Positions 41,237-51,803 of a stretch of DNA of 64,000 nt are shown piece after piece (the first letter of the stretch is position 1; the number at the start of each line of letters is the position of its first letter). The position numbers and the translations under genes were made by a program. Under the pieces are notes generated by a model. It saw only the letters and a list, made by a program, of their open reading frames with translations. It did not search any database and was not told where the DNA came from. The DNA comes from Saccharomycopsis fibuligera x Saccharomycopsis cf. fibuligera. Taxonomy: Eukaryota > Ascomycota > Saccharomycetes > Ascoideales > Saccharomycopsidaceae. Where the stretch lies: contig CP012810.1 in NCBI GenBank assembly GCA_001936135.1, forward strand, positions 372,001 through 436,000, read 5' to 3'.

Positions 41237-42400
41237 ATGTCCAGTCCAGTATGTCTCTACCTTTGTCTTTGCCGACTGCTCGGATCTTTGATTAACCAGG
41301 CAAGATTACTAACTAACAGAGCTATATAGAAATTCAATACCCAAAAGTTTGCCGACAATAGTGGGGAGTATAAAAGAAAACCAGTATGTATAAATTGTGT
41401 CTTTACATTAGTATATTATTTTATCAGCACTACCTACTAAATTGAAGCATAATTTTACTGACCGTCTGTATAGAGTCTGTTCAGAGACGTCATCTCGCCT
41501 AACGGCAAATTCACTCCGGAAGCTAACCGCTACCACCTTTATGTCTCGTATGCCTGTCCATGGGCACACCGCACTCTAATCACAAGAAAGTTAAAAGGCT
41601 TGGACAAGTTTATTGACTATTCTGTGGTCCATTGGCACATGGACCCCAAGGGCTGGAGATTCAAAGCTGATGATGAAGATGTTCCTGGAGCTACTGATGA
41701 ACCAAACTACCATTTCAACAGATTGTCCGAACTTTATTTCAAGGCCGAACCTAATTATGAGGGAAGATTTACTGTTCCTGTCTTGTGGGACAAAAAGACC
41801 GAAACGATTGTGAATAACGAGAGTAGCGAAATAATTAGAATCTTCAATACTGCTTTTAATGACTTCAAAGAATTGTCTGCTGAAGAAAAACAATTAGACA
41901 TTTATCCACAAAAGTACCGTAAAGAGATTGACGAAATTAATGATTGGGTCTATGATACCATCAACAATGGAGTTTACAAGTCTGGGTTTGCTACCAAACA
42001 AGAAGTTTATGAAAAACATGTCAAAATTTTGTTTGAACATTTGGATAAGGTGGAAAAAATCTTGGAAGAAAGTTATCATAATGCAAAAAACCCAGAAAAA
42101 GACGGATTTTATCTCGTTGGTGACCGTTTGACTGAAGCTGATATCAGACTTTATCCAACCATTGCCAGATTTGATCCAGTTTATGTTCAACACTTCAAGT
42201 GTAACATTGGTACCATCAGAAGTAATTACACTTATTTGCACAAGTATGTCAGATTTTTGTATTGGAAAGTTCCTGCTTTCCATGAAACAACCAATTTTGA
42301 ACATATCAAAAAACACTACACCAAGTCCCACCCATCCATCAATCCTCATGGTATTACTCCCGTGGGCCCAGTGCCAGACATCCTTCCTCTTGAAAAATAA
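41237..42400 (+). CDS. ECM4: Omega-class glutathione S-transferase (Ecm4/Gto type), three exons
   Basis: Exon 1 is 41237-41248 (MSSP) and exon 2 is 41330-41383 (KFNTQKFADNSGEYKRKP). Exon 3 is 41474-42400, beginning S-[CTG]-FRDVISPNG. Both donors are GTATGT. Intron 1 has TACTAAC and TATATAG; intron 2 has TACTAAA or TACTGAC and TATAG. All phases are 0 and the product has 330 residues (S. cerevisiae Ecm4 370). C50 in YACPWAHR is the catalytic cysteine of the glutathionyl-hydroquinone reductase/omega class. VHWHMDPKGWRF, FTVPVLWDKKT and NESSEIIR match Ecm4 throughout. The likely activity is glutathione-dependent thiol transfer or hydroquinone reduction. Without the two small exons there is no ATG before the catalytic cysteine. 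Confidence 0.9.
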
Positions 42401-43610
42401 GCGTAGCCATTTTGTTGTTCTCCACATGTTGCACTTATGTATTATTGAGTAATAATGATGTTGATTTTATAAAGATAAAATTTTGTAGAGCGTGTATTAT
42501 AGGAGATGGTTTGGAGTAATTAAATCCTGCGAATGTGCGTCGCACTTTATTTTAACAAAAAAGTACTGGACCTGAATTGAAGTTCATATATACAAACGAC
42601 ACAGTAGTACTGGGTTTAACTGTGAGTTCTTTTTTTGCGTGTTTTTTTTGTTTTTTTTTTTTTGTTTTTTTGTTTTACTTCAATCAAGGCTGGATATGTT
42701 ATTTGGAATAAAAGTCAATATAAGTTTACTTTCAGTAATCCTGAGCATGAAACAAAACTGTTCAGAGTGAAATACTGTAACACGGCTTACCAGAATATAA
42801 GTAACATGCGAGTTATTAAGTGAAGTTCACTAACACATGGTTTTTACAAAGCGAGAATATGTTTTGGGCGAATATAGCAAGGCAGCCAGACAGTGAAATA
42901 TATCTAAAGACAGAAGAAACAAGTCAAGTCGCATAAAGCACAAAGCATAAATTTGCATGGGCCCGTTGCCCACACTTGAGGTCAAAAATAGAGAGAAGTA
43001 AAAAGTACTTGCCTCTTTCTATTCTCAGCTGTTACTTTGACAGAAAATCAATGGTTAGTGGTTGGAAGAGAAAAAATATTATAGTGCCAAAGACCGTAAT
43101 CGAATTTTAGAAGCCGCAACCTGTTCAGGAGCTCGCTTAACGAAAACGAAAAAAACGAGCAATAAATCTTTTTGAAATACAATAGTTTGAAATCAGCTTG
43201 CTTTTCAGTTATACTTTCAAGTAGTATGATTGTATATTTTGGCTAGCACCTTCTATTTCCAACTTATCTACAAGACAGTGTGCCATGTTGGGAGAGTGCC
43301 AATGATTTGTACCGCACCCAAATTAATAAGCCGTTACATAATCTTTTACTCATTACCCGCCTTGAATTTGTGTTTATCCGAAGACACATTTGCAGGCGAT
43401 CCACTGATTTTATTTTGGGCTTTTTTCGTTTCCTTTCTGATGAAAGAACTGTCCTCTGCACTGAGTACTACAGTAAGACTACTGCACTGACGTCCCTCTT
43501 GATCCCACCACTCCCAAGGCAATCTTCATCTCATATCCTCTTATAAAGCGTTCAATAGCATCCTAAAACTCACACCAAAAGCGCTACCTGCCAAACCCTC
43601 AACAATAACA
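42401..43610. other. Intergenic region upstream of SSK1
   Basis: These 1.2 kb have T/TTTG runs (42629-42675) and a GTGCG/CGCAC inverted repeat near 42535. The open frames in it are short and unconvincing. Confidence 0.5.
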
Positions 43611-45167
43611 ATGTCTATTGGCAGTCCCGATTCTAAGAGACCGGCTGCGGTGTCGCCTGTCCAGCTCCAGGGATTCGGAGCTCCAGGAACTTCTTCACCA
43701 GCAGCACAAGGAGTGGCACCATCTGTGGCAGCATCAGTAGTCAATAGTACCGGCAGTAGCAGCACTAGTGGCAGCACCACCGCACCTACCAACGCTACTG
43801 CCAGTGCCAGTCCCTTGAGCAAAGAAATTCGGACTCGGAAGTCGGTGCTTTTCAAAAATGGTCTCACGCAGCAAGCCACCCAGTCACAGCAGCAACAAGG
43901 TCAACAGCAGACACAACTGCAAGCGCAGCAACAACTGCAACTTGGACAACTAGGTCAGCTAGGCCAGCAACTAGGACAACAACTAAGCTCAGACGATGCC
44001 CCAGTGTCACTTAGTGCTCTTGCCAGAGGTATTCAAATCAAGTTATTCCCATCCAATAATGTGGTACCAAAGATCAATGTGCTTGTGGTGGAAGATAATG
44101 TGATTAACCAAATCATTTTGTCAAGTTTTTTAAAGAAAAATGATATCCCATTCACATTGATTTCCAATGGTCGTGATGCTTTGAAAGAATGGAGAAAAGG
44201 TGGGTATCATTTAATTCTTATGGATATTCAATTACCTTTTATCAGTGGGATTTACTGTGCTAAAGAAATTAGAAGATTAGAAAGCGTCAATGGTATTGGA
44301 GTATCAAATCATAAAGATATTCAAATGTTGATTAGTTCCAAAAGTAAAATACCCGCCAATGAAACTACTTCTTCTGTCACTACTACCGCCACTAGCACCG
44401 CTAGAAATAGCGTAAGTCATACCCCGAATGATGAAAATGGCGGCAAGACGTGGTCCGCTGCCTCGAGCCCGGGGCATCAATTACAGAAAAAAGATGGATT
44501 TTTTGATAATGCACAAGCTACGACGACGACAACGACGGATACCAATAATAATACCAGTATTGGAACGAATGATAAAAAGAATAGCAGTACGATTGATAAC
44601 AGCAATAGCAATACAAACCAGAACAATACACAGAATACAAAAGGCAGCTTACATACGATAGATGACGGGCATAGTGATAGCGAAAGATCAACATCAACAT
44701 CAACAGCAACATCAACATTATTACAAAAATCAGTACTGATGGATTCTGCTGTTGCACTAACAGAAAATGCCATTGCTAATGAACTTGAACGGGAAGATTC
44801 ACCTAACCCATTAACCGATGAAACTGCATCCGACAAACTTGACGTTTCCAAATTTAAGCAACCGGTGATTATTGTTGCCCTTACTGCAAATTCTTTTACT
44901 GAGGATCGTGATAATGCTTTAGCTGCCGGTTGTAATGACTTCTTGGTGAAACCAGTAAACTTACTTTGGTTGGGGAAAAAATTTGCCGAATGGGGATGTA
45001 TGCAAGCACTAATCAATTTTGATGATTGGAAAGGAATGTCTAATAGAGAAGCCAATCCTAGTGGTGCAGTGGATGGGAAGAGTATCAGACATAGTAAGAA
45101 TGTGGAAATGGGAGTTAGAAGATTATTAAGAAGAGCTCAAGCGCAGCTGGTGGGCCAGAATTTTTGA
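43611..45167 (+). CDS. SSK1: Response regulator of the HOG stress pathway
   Basis: The product has 518 residues. After a Ser/Thr/Ala- and Gln-rich N-terminus comes a receiver domain. INVLVVEDNVINQIILSSFL carries the acidic pair (ED), the phospho-acceptor is D205 in LILMDIQLP, PVIIVALTAN is at 418-427 and the conserved Lys is K447 in LVKPVN. The stretch after it, WLGKKFAEWGCMQALINFD, is diagnostic for Ssk1. Ssk1 receives phosphate from Ypd1 and, when unphosphorylated, activates the MAPKKK Ssk2. About 185 Ser/Thr/Asn-rich residues (231-416) are inserted between alpha-3 and beta-4; S. cerevisiae Ssk1 has only about 25 there. The stop codon lies in a perfect inverted repeat (45158-45185). Confidence 0.93.
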   Translation: MSIGSPDSKRPAAVSPVQLQGFGAPGTSSPAAQGVAPSVAASVVNSTGSSSTSGSTTAPTNATASASPLSKEIRTRKSVLFKNGLTQQATQSQQQQGQQQTQLQAQQQLQLGQLGQLGQQLGQQLSSDDAPVSLSALARGIQIKLFPSNNVVPKINVLVVEDNVINQIILSSFLKKNDIPFTLISNGRDALKEWRKGGYHLILMDIQLPFISGIYCAKEIRRLESVNGIGVSNHKDIQMLISSKSKIPANETTSSVTTTATSTARNSVSHTPNDENGGKTWSAASSPGHQLQKKDGFFDNAQATTTTTTDTNNNTSIGTNDKKNSSTIDNSNSNTNQNNTQNTKGSLHTIDDGHSDSERSTSTSTATSTLLQKSVLMDSAVALTENAIANELEREDSPNPLTDETASDKLDVSKFKQPVIIVALTANSFTEDRDNALAAGCNDFLVKPVNLLWLGKKFAEWGCMQALINFDDWKGMSNREANPSGAVDGKSIRHSKNVEMGVRRLLRRAQAQLVGQNF

Positions 45168-45185
45168 AAAATTTCTCAAAAATTC
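45158..45185. repeat. Perfect 10-bp inverted repeat spanning the SSK1 stop codon
   Basis: GAATTTTTGA (45158-45167, ending in the TGA stop) is matched by TCAAAAATTC (45176-45185) over an 8-nt loop. It would form an A/U hairpin at the end of the SSK1 reading frame. Confidence 0.7.
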
Positions 45186-46070
45186 AAAATTGTTTGAAAA
45201 GGAGACCTTTCGGAAGTTGAATACTTGTCTTTTTTTTACAGTCTGTTTTTGAGGCATTAAAGCCTAGTTCAAAAGGCGTGTGAAAAATCAAAAAATTGAA
45301 CGTGAAGCTATATGTCAGAAGTAGGGCCAAAAGAATACAGAAGAGATAAAGATACCCAAAGTATGATAAACACACCTAGCTGCAAAATCCGGATCATATA
45401 AAATAAAGGTACTAAAATACGCGGAATCAAAATAAACGCTCAAAAAAACTGATTAAAAAAAAAAGCTTCAAAACCAAAAAATAAAGCATTCTTTTATCAC
45501 TCCAAAACAACTATTTTCAATGTGTTAAATCATCAACATTTAATCTATCAATTTTCATCTATTGATCCTCATTTAGCTCAATTCTGTCATCTTCCAAATT
45601 GGTTTTTTATCAATCCAAGTATTCTTTTTTTTTTTTTTTTATTATTTTGATTATTTATTTCTGTTGTTTTCGTCTTCATTCTCTTTTTCTTCGGTCTTAG
45701 TTGCGATGAATCGTATGCATTTTGCGTTCTTTTCTTTCTTTTTATCAATTCGTTCATTCTCAATTATAAATATTCGTTATTTTTCTTCTTCATTTAGTCA
45801 CTCTATTAACTTGCTGATACTTAGTTATTTTTATTTTTGCATGGCGCTGGTTTTACGTTTTACATTAACATACTTCATATCTTTACATTTTTACATTTTC
45901 ACGCATCATTGGTCAAAATTTTTCGTTATTCCTTCGAAATTTTAGAGCTTTCACATTTTTTAGGTAGTTGTAATAATAGATAATTTCTTTGATTTCTGGT
46001 TTCTCATTATTCCATATTAAACTTCTCGAATACTTAACTGAATCGATTAACTAAATAGTCAACTCAGTTC
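45168..46070. other. Convergent 3' region SSK1-RAD52
   Basis: This is a T-rich 0.9-kb region (for example T run 45625-45641). I see no gene. A 93-codon frame at 45664-45945 is made of Phe/Ser/Leu-rich low-complexity sequence. Confidence 0.5.
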
Positions 46071-47513
46071 TTAACCAATGTTTTGATTGCTCATTAACCG
46101 CCTTTGCTTATTAAAACTCTCTCGATCCTGTAACGACGTCACACTGTGTCTTTTGCTATTATTTCCACTGCTACTACTACTACCCCCACTACCATTAGCA
46201 CTACCATTGCCATTGCCATTCTTGGTCACAGCAGCACTACTGCGGTATATCGGTTGCTGTTGAATCCCCGTTCTTTTAATGGGCGTTGATTTAGTTTGAT
46301 CAGTGGTCCGTTTCAAAGATGGACTTTGATAATTAACATTAAATTTTTTACTTATTGGTACGACGCTATTCAGTTGAACTTCTGATGCAGCTTTAGCGCT
46401 GAAAAAAGTGACACTGGAGGGTATTACTAGTGGTTGACTGCCGCTGATATTGGTATTGTTATTATTATTGTTATTGTTATTGGATATACTGCTATTGTTG
46501 TGGTTAGCTGGGGTAGAAATGGTTGCATTATTGGCTTTGCTGTTGTTAGAAATTTTCGAATCATCGGTATTATAAAATGGCGATGGGGTTGGCGGCTTGA
46601 GCTTATGGGATGGTACGGTGTCTCCGTCTGCTTCCATTAAAGCTAATTCATAGTCGTCAATATCATTGAATTCATTCTCGCTATCAAGGTTGTCCTCAAG
46701 CATATCATCCAATGAATCATCAAACATCGATTCAGTGAAGCCTTCTGACTTTGCAGAACCACCACTAGTGATGCCGCGATGCATCTTGGACGTTTTAACA
46801 TTAGCGCCCTGCTCATTTTTCATTCGCTGTAGTGGTTGTTGTGGTCGGGGTAAATGCTGGTGCTGCTGGTGCTGGTGCTGTTGCTGTTGTTGTTGTTGCG
46901 TTACTTTTGACACTGAAAAATCATTTGCTTCCACATCTTTCAACTTATTCTTTTTAACAATATCTGGATGTCTCAATAAATCCGTCTCTTTAAACGCTGG
47001 TGGTGGAGTCTTAATCTTCCACACATATTTCAAGAAATCTTTATCATACAAACAATTGCCCAAAACATTACCAAAGCATCTCAAACAACGCTTCATACCA
47101 TCAGTTATTGCTTGCTTTTTGCATTTCTCAAACGCTATTGCTCGACCGTTAGCATTATCAATACTACCGTAGCCTATATCTTCATGATATGTACCATCTT
47201 TTAGCGTGATGCGCACAATCACGGAAAGCCCAACTGAATAGCGCCCATTACCGCCATGGTCGTCAACATAGTCAACGCTTGTATTTTTAATCTCTGAGTT
47301 CCAACCATTGAACCCAAACACATGGTTAGCTAAGTTTAGCGCTTTCCAGCCCTCAATATATGATACGGGCCCACCGCCGCTGGGTCTTTTGGAGATGTAT
47401 TCAGGACCTAGCTGTCTATTAAGGACATCATTGAGACGCTCGGACTCCTCACGCGTGAAACCACGAATGGATGTGAAGGGGGAGCTTGTGTTTGAACCGT
47501 TGCGGGACGCCAT
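46071..47513 (-). CDS. RAD52: Homologous recombination mediator Rad52
   Basis: The product has 480 residues. The N-terminal ring domain is complete, with [53 protein letters not shown] and [20 protein letters not shown] through [17 protein letters not shown]. This part anneals single strands and forms the Rad52 oligomer. The C-terminal part is Gln/Ser/Asn-rich and less conserved; it should hold Rpa and Rad51 contacts. Rad52 loads Rad51 on RPA-coated ssDNA and drives single-strand annealing. The length matches S. cerevisiae Rad52 (471). It is divergent from HEM4 with about 340 bp between them. Confidence 0.97.
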   Translation of the reverse strand: MASRNGSNTSSPFTSIRGFTREESERLNDVLNRQLGPEYISKRPSGGGPVSYIEGWKALNLANHVFGFNGWNSEIKNTSVDYVDDHGGNGRYSVGLSVIVRITLKDGTYHEDIGYGSIDNANGRAIAFEKCKKQAITDGMKRCLRCFGNVLGNCLYDKDFLKYVWKIKTPPPAFKETDLLRHPDIVKKNKLKDVEANDFSVSKVTQQQQQQQHQHQQHQHLPRPQQPLQRMKNEQGANVKTSKMHRGITSGGSAKSEGFTESMFDDSLDDMLEDNLDSENEFNDIDDYELALMEADGDTVPSHKLKPPTPSPFYNTDDSKISNNSKANNATISTPANHNNSSISNNNNNNNNNTNISGSQPLVIPSSVTFFSAKAASEVQLNSVVPISKKFNVNYQSPSLKRTTDQTKSTPIKRTGIQQQPIYRSSAAVTKNGNGNGSANGSGGSSSSSGNNSKRHSVTSLQDRESFNKQRRLMSNQNIG

Positions 47514-47849
47514 ATTCAGAGATGTGTAAGTAGTGCAGTTGTTATATTCAATATGAAATATTGATCAATCCACTGGTGTGTTGACAGTTACGCGCCGAAG
47601 TTATTTACTATTTGAATCAATTTGACGGCAAAAACAGAAAAATAGAGAAAACCAAAATATCGCGATGAGCTGATGACTAATCACTACTGTGAGAGCTGAG
47701 TCAGCGGGCAAATCACCGATTAGGAAAATAAGCAAATCAGCACAGAGAACAATTAATCTTGACCTGAAGTAGCCATTGAACGGAACACTTGGCTAGTGCA
47801 CCTGACAGTAGCTGTCTACTACATACGCATCAAGCCAAATGCTACAGTA
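47514..47849. other. Divergent promoter region RAD52-HEM4
   Basis: This region contains TTACGCGCC (47587-47595), an ACGCG core such as cell-cycle MBF sites have, about 75-80 bp upstream of RAD52; this is suggestive only. A three-codon upstream frame precedes HEM4 (47839-47850). Confidence 0.4.
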
Positions 47850-48959
47850 ATGACCCAATCTAGCAACACGAATCAATCAGATCCCACGGTTACTCTAACC
47901 TCTCCCTACATTACAACTTCCGCTCCATCGAGGATAATCCTCCTTAAACATAAATCTGGTGATGTCGATCATTATGAATCCCTCATCAAGCAGCGAATTC
48001 CTCAGCTGGAACCCCATTTCGTCTCAGTGATAGATCATACTCCAGTAAACACAGACCATGTGGTCTCTATTTTCACTGATCAGAGTCAACTTTCTCGCAT
48101 GGTGGCTCTTATCATCACTAGTCAAAGAGCAGTTGAGTCGGTAATGATATCTCTTGACAATATTGACAATGCCGCACTAAAAGATACAGTGCTACGAAAA
48201 CCTGTTTTTGCAGTGGGACCGGCAACTTCAAATATGCTAGCTGAAGTTGGATTCAAAGATGTCAGGGGCGGTGAAGATGCAGGTCATGGTGCAGATTTGG
48301 TTCAAATTATCCTCGAGGATAGTTTAGCCAATGATGCAAAAAAAGGAAACAAGACTGATTTTACCTATAGCAAGGACTTCAAGATAAGTGATGATATCAG
48401 TGAAAATAAATTGAACAACAGCACTACAGATCATATTCACCCCAAGGAAAAGTTTTTTCTATTTTTGACTGGCGAGACGAGAAGAGATGTGATACCCAAC
48501 ACTTTAACCCATCATCAAATCAACTTTGTCGAAAAGACAGTATACAAAACTATGCCTAAAAAAGAAGCGTTTGAGCAGTTTCGAGCACTTTCTAGATTAC
48601 CGGGTGCTATTAATGACCAAACAGTTGATAGTGCTAAAACTTTTGAGTCAAGCAACAGTACTTACGGTAATTATCTCAGTACTAACAATCATAACATAAA
48701 TCCACCATGGGTAATTTTCTTTTCTAGTCAAGGCACCGAGCAAATAGTCGACTATTTACTCCTGTCACCAAGTTCAAATTCAAGTGTTAACTCAAAACCG
48801 CCATACGGATTTCATGCTAAAATTGCCTCTATTGGACCAACCACCGGGAAATATTTACATAAAAAGGGTCTAAAACCTCACATTATTGCTGAAAAACCAA
48901 GCCCCGCAAGTTTAGTAGATAGTATCGTCAAGTTTGAAGAGCGGGACTCTTCGAATTAG
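47850..48959 (+). CDS. HEM4: Uroporphyrinogen-III synthase
   Basis: The product has 369 residues from the ATG at 47850 (MTQSSNTNQS). A longer frame starts with GTG and is not preferred. Family features are IILLKHKSGDVDHYESLIKQ, LIITSQRAVESVM, PVFAVGPATSNMLAEVGF with GGEDAGHGADLV, then LTGETRRDVIPNTL, the strand pair PPWVIFFSSQGTEQIVDYLL and KIASIGPTTGKYLHKKGLKP. The enzyme closes hydroxymethylbilane to uroporphyrinogen III in heme synthesis in the cytosol. The length is greater than S. cerevisiae Hem4 (275) because of Ser/Asn-rich inserts. An ATG-CTA-CAG-TAA frame ends one base into the start codon. Confidence 0.9.
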   Translation: MTQSSNTNQSDPTVTLTSPYITTSAPSRIILLKHKSGDVDHYESLIKQRIPQLEPHFVSVIDHTPVNTDHVVSIFTDQSQLSRMVALIITSQRAVESVMISLDNIDNAALKDTVLRKPVFAVGPATSNMLAEVGFKDVRGGEDAGHGADLVQIILEDSLANDAKKGNKTDFTYSKDFKISDDISENKLNNSTTDHIHPKEKFFLFLTGETRRDVIPNTLTHHQINFVEKTVYKTMPKKEAFEQFRALSRLPGAINDQTVDSAKTFESSNSTYGNYLSTNNHNINPPWVIFFSSQGTEQIVDYLLLSPSSNSSVNSKPPYGFHAKIASIGPTTGKYLHKKGLKPHIIAEKPSPASLVDSIVKFEERDSSN

Positions 48960-49300
48960 CAATTTCAGATCTATGTATAAGGATCTTCGCTATGTGGACT
49001 TTGCTACTTGTTATTAAATGCTTGAATGTGCTTCTTTTGAAAACACTCATTCTTTTCTAGATATATACTTTTATAATGTACTTCTCCTGTATATAGTTAC
49101 AAATGTGAACGGGAACAAATTTAGTACACGCTATATCTACGCTACAGAATTTTGCAAAGCAAAGGTAAAAGACAATGTTAAAAAGAAAAAAAAAGAAGAT
49201 TCACCTCTCTAAAATCTCTTGTTATATTTTCCTTTTTTTCATTCAATGATAGTTACCAACTTAGTTTAAAGTTGTCATTTTTTCTTAACCATACACATTC
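48960..49300. other. Convergent 3' region HEM4-PHO81
   Basis: These 341 A/T-rich bp lie between two gene ends. No feature is seen. Confidence 0.5.
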
Positions 49301-51771
49301 TCACATATCTATCGATCCTTGAAATTCCAATAAGTTATTGATTCTCACGCCATTAATACTTGTGGTTTTAGAGTAATCCTTAATTTCAATATCTTCAAAA
49401 TCTTTAATTGTATTGCTGATAGCTCCGACGGTGCTTTGTCTTTGTTGTCCTTCCACGTCAATATCATTGTCAATACTTACGCCAGCATCGACAGTAGCAG
49501 TATCACCGTCAGGAATAGCTGCCCTCGCGCTGCCAGATCCACCACTAGGTGCGCCACGCATGAAATGATTATTGAACTTTTTTGGATCCTCCTTGGACCC
49601 CACAAGAATCAATCCCCTCGATCTGATAGTCTTACTTAGATCAGGTACTAACAAAAGCAACTTGATGGGAACAATAATCCCAATTAAGTTATTCACAGTA
49701 GCAAACCTGATTGCCGCTTCAATGGATCTAGTGCATGATTCTTCATCATTTTGTTTGATGGTGTTGTAATATTCGCTATCGTTGGCATCATCAAAAGTAT
49801 TCTTTGGGTTTCCGATATTAATGTCGGCCCTATTAAAGTCAAGAGCATTGTTATTATGGCTATTATCATTGTTGTTGTTGTTGTTGTTGTTATGGTCATC
49901 TATACCGCTGGCAGTAGCAGCAACCGCGCTAGGAGAACTAATAGCAGCATCAGCCACTAGGCCGCTACCACTTCCTGTCAAGGTAAAACCATTGGCGCTA
50001 TTAAGTTCAAAATTATTTTTGCTATAATTAAATCTCGTACCTCCCATGGTGAAGAAAACAGGAAAATTTGGTTGCTTCCAATTAAGCACTTTGCAGACTA
50101 TTGGATTATACGATGAAAACACAATAGACCGCTTCTTGTTGTCGCTATTGGTATTGGCTGAGTTAGTAATTGTGTTGTCGCCAACATTATAATTTCCCTG
50201 TTGGTTGGATGATCTAATATGATTGAAGACGAGGCTTAAAATCCGGTCAATAAAGTTATTCAAACTAATACCATTAGCAACGTTATTCACACTGGTATAG
50301 GTGTTATTTGTATCGTTATTTACCGACAATACTTTGAAAAAATGCTTCAACTCAAACTTTGTCGGATAGAAAATATCAAAGTTCACAGAAATTTCTTTAG
50401 GCAAGTATTGTAGTAGCAAATCCAAAGGCAAATATAAATTACTGAGGAGTTCACTGGCACGCTTTAGGAAGTTCTTCTTCACTAAGTTAAGTTGCTCTTG
50501 AGAACTGCCAATACCACTGTTGTCTCCGTGACTGAATATACTACCGCCACCATCACCAGAATTTGCAAGCGCATTAATCATACAATGATAATCTTTACTT
50601 AAATCGTGAAACTTTTTTTCAATATCACCCAACTGAGTATGAGTTGAAGTAATAGCAAACAACTCCAGGGAACTCAAATTGAGTAAACTAAGTTTGATAC
50701 CGCAACCATCTAATTCGATAAAGCTGCGGGGGCATATTATTGGAGTTCCGTCATTCAACATGCATATATTGATCTTCAAGTAATCTCCACTCAATGAAGA
50801 TGCGGCCACAAACGATAACATTGAGGTGAATTTAGACGAACTGTCTGTCAATGAGCCACCACTAGATCCAGCATAATTATGACTATTATTAATATTATTT
50901 TCACTGTCACTGATTGCGTTTGTAGCACTTTCCTGTTGGTCATTGTTGGTAGATTTCCAGTATGTTTCATATTTGGTAATTTCCAATGGTGCTCCACAGT
51001 ATGAATAAATGATTTGAAACTTGAATGTCAATGAACCAATATTTTTCAACCTAGTATCAAATAAAGGAAGTGTAACTATTCCCGAATCATCATTCAAAAA
51101 AAAGTTTCCATTATTGCCGTTACCTCCACCGCCATTGTTTAAAAACACATTAGCCAAAGCAGTAGTCTTGGCGATAAGCTTGGTACCGAATGTAGGAAAT
51201 AATTCATACTCCATTGAAAAATCTTTAGTTAATTCATCAATTTGGAAATTAACAAAATTATCCTTTTCATCAATAGGAAGCAACAAATTACGCGGTACAA
51301 CGTCGCTATTACTAGAAGTGATAGTAATTCTTCCAGGAAACAATGGTGTATCACTTTCATCCAAAGTTTGCCCATAATCGGAATTATCAAAATCCACTTT
51401 TTGGATATCGCGATGGCTGTCATTATATGTAGTGTGACTGCTGAACGTGTTAGTGTTGAAGATAGTACTGCCCGAGGCGGTACCACGAGCCACTGCTCTA
51501 GCATGTTTACTATTATTATTATGATAATTAAACAATTTGATTGAGGATTTTCCTGGCAAAAAAGAAATTTGTAAACTGGTTTTTTTCTCCAAGAAATTAT
51601 GACCGTACTTACGTAACGGAATGATTGGCGGTGGTAAGGAAAGCGTAGGAATGGCATCCAAGTTAATGTTATCGGCAAGATGCTCAGTAGTGGAGTTAAG
51701 CAAATTCAGTTCGGTGCTAGGAACGCTCACTGAAGCAGACACGCCATTGTTATTGTTGTTGTTATTAATGC

Positions 51772-51803
<32 letters not shown>

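Noticed and set aside
47796-47849. N-terminal extension of HEM4 starting with GTG
   Set aside because: There is no ATG in the extension. The ATG at 47850 is the natural start and the extra residues are not conserved-looking.
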